Notes under the pieces: model-generated
Databases searched by the model: none
What the model was told of the DNA's origin: nothing
What the model saw: the letters and a program-made list of their open reading frames with translations, nothing else
In this document: one piece after another, positions 1-5,898 of the stretch
How the letters are laid out: each line of letters opens with the position of its first letter
Numbering within the stretch: the stretch's first letter is position 1
Source of the DNA: Alphaproteobacteria bacterium
Lineage (GTDB): Bacteria > Pseudomonadota > Alphaproteobacteria > Kiloniellales > J153
Assembly: GCA_003693905.1 (NCBI GenBank)
Contig: RFLL01000210.1
Span: 1 to 5,898 of the forward strand
DNA length: 5,898 nucleotides
Direction of reading: 5' to 3'
Position numbers and translations under genes: made by a program

Positions 1-477
1 CCGCTGTCGGCCGGGGAATTGACGCTGGGGTTCGCCGGCGGCGGAGTGACGCGCGGTATTGCGGTCGGGCTGGTCGCCGGGGTGGCGATGTGGCTGTTCG
101 TGCCGATCCGCCTGCATCACCCGGCGGCGGTCGCCTATTATGCGATCAACGCTTCGCTGATGCTGGCCCTGCTCGGCATCATCGGCGGCATCTGGGCGGA
201 AAAGTTCGATCATATCGCGGCGGTGACCAACTTCGTCATCACGCCGTTTTCGTTTCTGTCGGGCACCTTCTATTCGATCGAGCGTCTGCCCGAGACATGG
301 CAGTTCGTGGCCCACTTCAATCCATTCTTCTATCTGATCGACGGCTTTCGCTATGGTCTGATCGGGCGTGCCGACGGCTCGCTGGCGATCGGCGCGGCGA
401 TGGTTCTGGGCGTCAACGCGGCGCTGTGGGCGATCGCCTATCGCATGTTCGCGACCGGGTACCGCCTGAAGGCGTGA
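1..477 (+). CDS. ABC-2 type transporter permease, C-terminal part (5' end outside window)
   Basis: The frame is open from base 1 and ends at TGA 475-477, giving 158 C-terminal residues of a membrane permease. Hydrophobic stretches at fragment residues about 19-36, 42-66 and 127-150 look like transmembrane helices. Residues 72-93 form a further hydrophobic segment with the FLSGTFYSI pattern. Next comes the family hallmark LPETWQFVAHFNPFFYLIDG and then FRYGLIG, closely like the end of E. coli YadH and NodJ-type permeases. Such proteins form the membrane channel of an ABC exporter and pair with a separate ATPase, which would be expected just upstream of this window. The transported substrate cannot be told from this part. 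The short basic tail (GYRLKA) is probably cytoplasmic. The family is secure; the exact member is not. An ATG at 90 opens a shadow frame and is not a gene. Confidence 0.93.
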   Translation, partial: PLSAGELTLGFAGGGVTRGIAVGLVAGVAMWLFVPIRLHHPAAVAYYAINASLMLALLGIIGGIWAEKFDHIAAVTNFVITPFSFLSGTFYSIERLPETWQFVAHFNPFFYLIDGFRYGLIGRADGSLAIGAAMVLGVNAALWAIAYRMFATGYRLKA

Positions 478-522
478 AGCCGGCGGAAGGCGTGCCGTAA
501 CCTCCCGGCAACCGCGACGGGC

Positions 523-528
523 TATCAT
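523..528 (+). promoter_or_regulatory. possible -10 element upstream of the TraB/GumN gene
   Basis: TATCAT lies 56 bases before the ATG at 585, in the 107-base gap after the permease gene. It matches four of six bases of TATAAT. No good -35 hexamer is visible 16-18 bases upstream, so this is only a candidate. I see no convincing terminator in the same gap, so read-through from the permease gene is also possible. Confidence 0.18.
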
Positions 529-584
529 GACGGTTTCGCCCTCTCCGGGGGTACCGGTCCGACAACCGAGGCTTTGATCCACCG

Positions 585-1535
585 ATGACGCCACTGATCC
601 ACCTGTTCCGCCGCCTGCTGAACCTGGCCGCGCTGGGCACCTTTCTGTCCTTCGCCGTGGCCGCGCCGTTCATGCCGGCGGCCGAAACGCGGGCCGCCGA
701 CGCCGGCGCGGCGATGCCCTACGGCCACGGGGTGCTGTGGCGGATCGAACGGGCGGGGATGGCCCCCAGCCATCTGTTCGGCACCATTCACATCACCGAT
801 GCGCGGATACTCGATCTGCCGGCGCCGGTGCGCACCGCCTTCGAGCAGGCGCACAGCGCCACCTTCGAGATCCTGATGACCGACGAGGTCCGCCTGAAGA
901 TGGCGCGGGCGATGGTGCTGGATGACGGGCGCACGCTGGATGCAATCCTGGGCCCGGATCTGTTCGCCCGGGTGGTCGAAGCCGGGCGCCGCTACGGTCT
1001 GCAGGCGGCGCAGTTGCGCCGTTTCAAGCCATGGGCGCTGGCCACCGTGTTCAGCATCCCGCAGGCCGAGATGGCTCGCACCGCCGCCGGCGCTCAGCCC
1101 CTCGATCAATGGCTTCAGAGCGAGGCGCGCCGGCGCGGCACGCCGCTTTATGCCCTGGAGAACGCGGAGGAGCAGATCGCCATTTTCGACGGCATGGCGG
1201 AGAAGGATCAGATCGCGCTGCTTGCTGCTGCGGTGAACGACAATGAGCAGATCGAGACGGTTTTCGAGACCATGACGAAACATTATCTGGCCCGCGACAT
1301 TGCCGCGATCTACGCCATGATGACGGGGCCCGGCAACACCATGTCGCCGGAGCTGACCGCGCTTTTCCTGCGCCGCATCAACGAGACCCGCAACAGGACC
1401 ATGGTCCGGCGCATGAGCGCGCGTCTGGCCGAAGGCGGGGCCTTCATTGCCATCGGCGCCCTGCATCTGCCCGGCGAGAAGGGGTTGCTCAGCCTGTTGG
1501 CACGGGCCGGATACCGCGTCAGCCGGGTTTATTGA
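585..1535 (+). CDS. TraB/GumN family protein, exported
   Basis: This 316-residue protein belongs to the TraB/GumN family, whose bacterial members have no firmly established function; related Tiki proteins in animals are membrane-anchored metalloproteases. The family signatures are present: the first GxxH motif is GTIH at residues 66-69, within HLFGTIHITD. A glutamate-rich ENAEEQ motif is at 192-197. The second GxxH motif is GALH at 291-294, followed by LPGEKG. The N-terminus has basic residues (RR at 9-10), then a hydrophobic run to about residue 31 and alanine-rich possible cleavage sites near residues 26-38, so it is predicted to be a secreted, periplasmic protein. The size is normal for the family. 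ATG 585 is the best start, since it retains the whole signal sequence, although its ribosome site (GAGG at 568-571) is distant and weak. It stands 107 bases from the permease gene and 190 bases from argD, so it may be its own transcription unit. Confidence 0.92.
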   Translation: MTPLIHLFRRLLNLAALGTFLSFAVAAPFMPAAETRAADAGAAMPYGHGVLWRIERAGMAPSHLFGTIHITDARILDLPAPVRTAFEQAHSATFEILMTDEVRLKMARAMVLDDGRTLDAILGPDLFARVVEAGRRYGLQAAQLRRFKPWALATVFSIPQAEMARTAAGAQPLDQWLQSEARRRGTPLYALENAEEQIAIFDGMAEKDQIALLAAAVNDNEQIETVFETMTKHYLARDIAAIYAMMTGPGNTMSPELTALFLRRINETRNRTMVRRMSARLAEGGAFIAIGALHLPGEKGLLSLLARAGYRVSRVY

Positions 1536-1539
1536 GGCA

Positions 1540-1559
1540 CCGCGGCCGAGACGCCGCGG
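1540..1559 (+). terminator. GC-rich hairpin after the TraB/GumN gene, possible terminator
   Basis: CCGCGGC at 1540-1546 pairs with GCCGCGG at 1553-1559 around a six-base loop, starting five bases after the stop codon of the preceding gene. There is no T-run behind it, so it is not a standard intrinsic terminator. Further GC-rich inverted repeats (GGCCGG at 1558-1563 and CCGGCC at 1593-1598) could form a larger alternative structure. The position is right for transcript end formation or 3' protection, but chance pairing in GC-rich DNA cannot be excluded. Confidence 0.28.
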
Positions 1560-1609
1560 CCGGTTCACCACGGCCACGGGAGCGCCCGCGTCCCGGCCGG
1601 CCTCCTTGG

Positions 1610-1635
1610 TTGACAGCCCCGGGCATTGCTAGAAT
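1610..1635 (+). promoter_or_regulatory. likely promoter of the argD-argF-hslO operon
   Basis: A perfect TTGACA at 1610-1615 and TAGAAT at 1630-1635 (five of six bases of TATAAT) lie in the gap before argD. The -10 is preceded by TGC, giving an extended -10 form. The spacing between TTGACA and TAGAAT is only 14 bases, shorter than the usual 16-18. The overlapping TTGGTT at 1606-1611 would give 18 bases with the same -10. With a start about seven bases after the -10, the leader before the argD GTG would be roughly 80 bases. The leader contains an 8-base palindrome TGTGCACA at 1674-1681. I see no ARG-box-like operator. Confidence 0.5.
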
Positions 1636-1710
1636 AGTCACGCCTTTTCCGCGACCGCTGCCCGCGCTTCGCGTGTGCACAGTGGTCTCCTGTTTCCTCG
1701 ATGTTCCTTC

Positions 1711-1715
1711 AGGAG
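1711..1715 (+). promoter_or_regulatory. ribosome binding site that fixes the argD start
   Basis: AGGAG (within TTCAGGAG) lies 10 bases before GTG 1726. No comparable site precedes the alternative ATG 1765, and the GTG at 1675 is upstream of this site. It therefore favours GTG 1726 as the initiation codon. Confidence 0.65.
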
Positions 1716-1725
1716 TCGTCGATCC

Positions 1726-2945
1726 GTGGCCGAGAGCGAAACCGTAAGCGTAACCGATCCGTTGATGCCAACCTACGCGCGCGCCGATCTTGCCTTCGAG
1801 CGTGGCGAAGGTGCCTATCTTTATGCCACCGACGGGCGCCGCTATCTGGATTTTGCCGCCGGCATCGCGGTCAATGCGCTCGGCCATGCCCATCCGCATC
1901 TTGTTGCCGCGCTGAACGCGCAGGCGGCCAAGCTGTGGCACGTCTCCAACCTGTTCCGGATTCCCGAGGCCGTGCGCCTGGCCGAGCGTCTGGTCGCGCA
2001 CAGCTTTGCCGATCGGGTGTTCTTCTGCAATTCCGGGGCCGAGGCGGTCGAAGGGCTGATCAAGCTGGCGCGCAAGCACCATCATCACGCCGGCCGGCCC
2101 GAACGCTACCGGATCATCACCTGTTCGGGCGCCTTTCACGGCCGCACCCTGACCACCTTGTCGGCGGCGCAGAACCCGAAACATGTCGAAGGGTTCGGCC
2201 CCTTGACCGAAGGTTTCGATCAGGTCGCATTCGGCAATCTGAACGAGCTGCGCGCCGCGATCACCGGCGAAACTGCGGCGGTGCTGGTCGAACCGGTTCA
2301 GGGCGAGGGCGGCATCCGCGTTGCCGATCCCGACTATCTGCGCGGGTTGCGGGCGGTGTGCGACGAATACGGTCTGTTGCTGCTGTTCGACGAGGTGCAG
2401 ACCGGACTGGGCCGCACCGGCCGCCTGTTCGCCTACGAATGGGCCGGGGTGGCGCCCGATGCGATGGCGCTCGCCAAAGGATTGGGCGGCGGCTTTCCGC
2501 TGGGCGCGTTTCTGGCCACCGAATCGGCGGCGGCCGGCATGACCGCCGGCACCCATGGCAGCACCTTCGGGGGCAACCCGCTGGCCATGGCGGTGGGCAA
2601 TGCGGTGCTCGACGTTCTTCTGGCCGATGGCTTTCTGGAGGATGTGCAGGCCAAGGCGCAGGATTTGCGCGGGAAACTGGAACGCATCGTCGCTCGCTAT
2701 CCGGCGGTGGTGGGCGAGGTACGCGGACTTGGCCTGCTGCTCGGCCTGCGCTGCGTCGTGCCCAATACGACGTTTGCCGCACGCCTGCGCGAACGCGGCC
2801 TGCTGGTCGTGCCGGCCGGAGAAAACGTCGTCCGGTTGCTGCCGCCGCTGGTGATCGGGGCGGCTGAGATCGACAAAGCATGCGATATCATCACCCGGGT
2901 ATGCGCCGACTGGCCGCGGGAAGATGGAGCGCAAGAGGCCACGGC

Positions 2946-2949
<4 letters not shown>
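1726..2949 (+). CDS. argD: acetylornithine aminotransferase
   Basis: This 407-residue enzyme is a class III, PLP-dependent aminotransferase that converts N-acetylglutamate semialdehyde to N-acetylornithine with glutamate as amino donor, in the cytoplasm. ArgD enzymes often also serve as the succinyldiaminopimelate aminotransferase of lysine synthesis. Visible motifs, numbered from GTG 1726: CNSGAEAVE with the phosphate-binding S103-G104-A105; FHGRT at 137-141; VEPVQGEGG from V188; [14 protein letters not shown] with cofactor-binding D222 and Q225; the Schiff-base lysine K251 in [14 protein letters not shown]; and [10 protein letters not shown] with T280. GTG 1726 is chosen for its AGGAG site. 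ATG 1765 would give a 394-residue protein starting [11 protein letters not shown] and is a real alternative, as many homologues begin near there. The stop overlaps the argF start (ATGA, 2946-2949), which fits arginine biosynthesis rather than another aminotransferase role. Promoter candidate at 1610-1635. Confidence 0.95.
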
Positions 2950-3850
<901 letters not shown>

Positions 3851-3863
<13 letters not shown>

Positions 3864-4840
3864 AACCGGAAGACGGCGCCGGCTCCCCGGCCGGGCTTGA
3901 TTCGGGGCGTAATGTGGAGGTCGACGTCGTCCAGCCGTTCCTTCTCGAATCATCGGGGATCCGCGGCGATCTGGTGCGCCTCGGGCCGGCGGTCGATCAC
4001 GTGCTTACTCGCCACGCCTATCCGGCGCCGGTGGCCGATCTGCTCGGTCAGATGCTGGCAATGGCGGCGGCGTTGTCGAGCATGATGAAGTTCGAAGGCC
4101 TGTTCACCCTGCAGACCAAGGGCGACGGGCCGGTCGGGATGCTGGTCGCCGATGCCACTTCCGGCGGTCATCTGCGCGGCTATGCCGGGTTCGATGAGAA
4201 GCGTCTGGCCGCGCTGCCGGCCTCCGGCACGTCCGCACCGCCGCGCATCGCCGACATCCTGGGCCGGGGGTATCTGGCCTTCACCGTCGATCAGGGCCCG
4301 CAGACCGAGCGCTATCAAGGCATCGTCGAGCTCGGCGGCGAGACGCTGACCGACAGCCTGTTGCACTATTTCCGCCAGTCGGAGCAGGTTCGTACCGGCC
4401 TGATCGTCACCGCGGCGCAGGTCGGTGGCGCATGGCGGGCAGCCGGCCTGCTGCTTCAGACGACACCGGATCATGGACCGGACCACGGGCCGGGCGCGGG
4501 ATCGGGCGCGGGGGCTGCACTCGACACCGAAGAGGACTGGCGTCGGGCGATGATGCTGCAAGCCACCTGCACGCGCGAAGAGCTGCTCGATTTCGACCTG
4601 CCGATCAACGATCTGCTGTATCGCCTGTTTCACGAAGAAGGCGTGCGCGTGTTCCGTCGCCGGCCTCTGGTCGCGCGGTGCCGATGTTCGCGGGCGCGCC
4701 TGGAAGAGACGCTGCGCAGCTTGCCGCGGGCCGAGATCGAGAACCTGCGCATCGACGGCGAGGTCGTGGTGACGTGTCAATTCTGCAACAAGAGCTATCG
4801 CTTCGACGACGACGCGCTCGAGCGCATCTATGCGCCTTGA
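3851..4840 (+). CDS. hslO: Hsp33 redox-regulated molecular chaperone
   Basis: Hsp33 is a cytoplasmic holdase, inactive when its four cysteines bind zinc and activated when oxidative stress forms disulfides. From GTG 3851 the protein has 329 residues. The N-terminal domain has family features: [18 protein letters not shown], the helix with [20 protein letters not shown], and [22 protein letters not shown]. The C-terminal redox domain has [14 protein letters not shown] and the zinc ligands C277-x-C279 and C309-x-x-C312, spaced by 29 residues, within the usual range. All four cysteines are present, so redox switching should be intact. An unusual Gly/His-rich linker built from short repeats lies at about 207-222. 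The start overlaps argF by 13 bases, so it is in the argD-argF operon and depends on its promoter. GTG 3914 would remove 21 residues that are not conserved in character and is a plausible alternative start. Confidence 0.95.
4469..4516 (+). repeat. two adjoining 12-base tandem duplications within hslO
   Basis: Bases 4469-4480 and 4481-4492 are imperfect copies that both encode DHGP, differing at three third-codon positions. Bases 4493-4504 and 4505-4516 are a second pair encoding GAGS and GAGA, sharing eight leading bases. Together they code residues 207-222 of Hsp33, a flexible low-complexity linker between the substrate-binding and redox parts. Confidence 0.7.
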
Positions 4841-4896
4841 TTGCGCCCGATTCGCTCTGTAAGGATCGCGAGCGGAACCGGTTGGTGGATCGAAGA

Positions 4897-5496
4897 ATGA
4901 TTTGTTCGCGCCGCATTGTTATGGCGGGGGCGCTCGCCGCAGTTGTCGCCGGGCTCGGCGGTTGCGAAGGGCCGCCGCGGCGGCCGCAGTTCCCCGAAAT
5001 CACATTCCGGCACCTGCCGCCGATTCGTCTCGATGTGCGCGAAATCCGGTTCACGCAGGCATACCGGGCCCCGGCGGCGGCACCCAACGTCGATCATCTG
5101 TTTCCGGTTCCCCCGGCCGATGCGGCATTGCGCTGGGGACGGGACCGCCTGGTCGCGGCGGGAGCTGGGCGGCGCGGCGAATACGTCGTGCGCGAGGCTT
5201 CGGTGATCGAAGTTCCGCTGGAGAAAAGCGGCGGTCTGAGCGGCCTGCTGACCACCGAGCAGTCCGAACGCTACGACGCGCGTCTGGTGGTCGAGATGCG
5301 CATCGTCGAGGACGACGGACGGGTGGCCGGGACCGCAACGGCGGAAGTGGTGCGCAGCCGCTCGGTTCCCGAAGGGATCACCCTCAACGAACGCGAAAAA
5401 GTGTGGTTCGAAATGACCGAGACGCTGATGCGCGAATTGAACGCTCAGCTCGAAAAGACCATCACCACCGTGTTCGCCCCTTACGTAGTTCGTTAA
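4897..5496 (+). CDS. uncharacterised lipoprotein
   Basis: I do not recognise a named family. The 199-residue product begins with a lipoprotein signal: basic SRR at 4-6, a short Ala/Val/Gly-rich hydrophobic run, and the lipobox LGGC with C23 as the lipidated residue. Glu follows Cys, so by the E. coli +2 rule it would go to the outer membrane. A Pro/Arg-rich stretch (GPPRRPQFPE) follows, typical of a flexible tether. The remainder alternates likely beta strands (for example RYDARLVVEMRIVEDD from residue 125) with a long amphipathic helix near the C-terminus (NEREKVWFEMTETLMRELN), ending in FAPYVVR. It shows no catalytic motif. ATG 4897 has GGTGGA at 4884-4889 as a ribosome site; ATG 4921 would keep the lipobox but lose the basic residues. 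It lies 56 bases after hslO and 61 before the racemase gene, so it could belong to either transcript. Codon usage resembles its neighbours, which supports a real gene. Confidence 0.8.
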   Translation: MICSRRIVMAGALAAVVAGLGGCEGPPRRPQFPEITFRHLPPIRLDVREIRFTQAYRAPAAAPNVDHLFPVPPADAALRWGRDRLVAAGAGRRGEYVVREASVIEVPLEKSGGLSGLLTTEQSERYDARLVVEMRIVEDDGRVAGTATAEVVRSRSVPEGITLNEREKVWFEMTETLMRELNAQLEKTITTVFAPYVVR

Positions 5497-5557
5497 CCGT
5501 CGTCGGCGACAATCGCGTTCGCACCGCCTGCGTTCGGACTTTTTCTTCCGGCGGAAC

Positions 5558-5898
5558 ATGATCGGCGTTTTCGATTCGGGTCATGGCGGCCTGACCATTC
5601 TGCGTGCCCTGGTCGCGCGGCTGCCGAACCAGACGTTCGCGTATCTGGGCGATCACGCGCGGGCCCCCTATGGTCTGCGCGACCGGGAAGAGATCTACCG
5701 TCTGACGGTCGAGAACGTGACCCGCCTGTTCGACCTCGGCTGTCGGCTGGTGCTGCTGGCCTGCAATACCGCCTCGGCGGTGGCGCTACGTCGCCTGCAA
5801 CGCACGTGGCTGCCGCAGGTGGCGCCGGAGCGCCGCGTACTTGGTATTCTGGTGCCGACCGTCGAAGCCGTGACCGCGCTACCGTGGCACGTGAAGGC
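5558..5898 (+). CDS. murI: glutamate racemase, N-terminal part (3' end outside window)
   Basis: Glutamate racemase interconverts L- and D-glutamate, supplying D-glutamate for peptidoglycan. The 113 complete codons present show the Asp/Glu racemase family: FDSGHGGLTILRAL with D6-S7, YLGDHARAPYG at 29-39, and ACNTASAVALRRLQ with catalytic C69, then GILVPTVEA around 96-104. The second catalytic cysteine would lie beyond the right edge. Compared with well-known MurI proteins, this one has GHGGL and GDHARAPYG where GVGGL and GDTARVPYG are usual, and a very short N-terminus with only MIGV before the DSG motif. It could therefore be a divergent subgroup with a different substrate or role, so the symbol is less certain than the family. 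The start ATG 5558 is the only sensible one, but the purine-rich GGCGGA at 5550-5555 is unusually close to it. No clear promoter is seen in the 61-base gap upstream. Confidence 0.88.
   Translation, partial: MIGVFDSGHGGLTILRALVARLPNQTFAYLGDHARAPYGLRDREEIYRLTVENVTRLFDLGCRLVLLACNTASAVALRRLQRTWLPQVAPERRVLGILVPTVEAVTALPWHVK

Noticed and set aside
1675..1725. GTG 1675 as the argD start.
   Set aside because: The added residues ([15 protein letters not shown]) do not resemble ArgD, and the only good ribosome site lies downstream, before GTG 1726.
1519..2934. A 471-codon open frame on the minus strand covering argD, with similar long antisense frames opposite the TraB gene (525-1577), argF (2697-3953), hslO (3950-4780) and the lipoprotein (4828-5559).
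   Set aside because: Long antisense frames are expected opposite GC-rich coding DNA. Their products are rich in Arg, His, Gln and Gly, show no family motifs, and each lies exactly over a well-supported + strand gene.
4837..4865. A promoter before the lipoprotein gene, TTGATT with TAAGGA at 17-base spacing.
   Set aside because: The -10 matches only two of six consensus bases. The partial hairpin in the same gap (CGCTC with GAGCG) is also too short to call a terminator.
4432..4896. An in-frame upstream extension of the lipoprotein gene from GTG or ATG codons inside hslO.
   Set aside because: The extension is arginine-rich shadow sequence over hslO, and it would bury the signal peptide and lipobox in the middle of the protein.
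5515..5536. Direct repeat GCGTTCG at 5515-5521 and 5530-5536, with a TTTTT run after it, in the gap before the racemase gene.
   Set aside because: Seven-base repeats are common in GC-rich DNA. The T-run at 5540-5544 is not preceded by a paired stem, so neither an operator nor a terminator is supported.

Overview
The window is GC-rich (clearly above 60% by eye) chromosomal DNA, coded entirely on the + strand and gene-dense. Two of its seven starts are GTG. The gene order argD-argF-hslO, with overlapping starts and stops, is a familiar arrangement in Alphaproteobacteria. The protein styles (ArgD beginning near [11 protein letters not shown], a MurI beginning MIGVFDSGHGGL) resemble Rhodospirillales-type organisms. 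That placement is inferred from remembered family resemblance, not from a search.

Layout. Positions 1-477 hold the C-terminal end of an ABC-2 type permease whose start lies upstream of the window. After a 107-base gap, 585-1535 encodes an exported TraB/GumN-family protein. A 190-base gap (1536-1725) follows; it carries a GC-rich hairpin, the best promoter-like sequence of the window and a Shine-Dalgarno site. Then comes a tightly packed set: argD (1726-2949), argF (2946-3863) and hslO (3851-4840). After 56 bases a small uncharacterised lipoprotein gene runs 4897-5496. After 61 more bases, the 5' part of a glutamate racemase gene (murI type) starts at 5558 and runs off the right edge. No stretch longer than 190 bases lacks a gene.

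How the genes fit together. ArgD and ArgF are two steps of arginine biosynthesis: N-acetylornithine formation and carbamoylation of ornithine to citrulline. Their ATGA stop/start overlap suggests coupled translation. HslO (Hsp33) is a redox-activated holdase chaperone with no biochemical role in arginine synthesis; its start lies inside the end of argF, so it is almost certainly co-transcribed. The lipoprotein and the racemase concern the cell envelope, as may the upstream permease fragment and the exported TraB protein, but nothing visible links them into one pathway.

I found no mobile element, CRISPR array, RNA gene, toxin-antitoxin pair or defence locus. I see no convincing undescribed system. 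The most open points are the unassigned lipoprotein, the exported TraB/GumN protein, the variant racemase motifs and a repeat-built linker in Hsp33.
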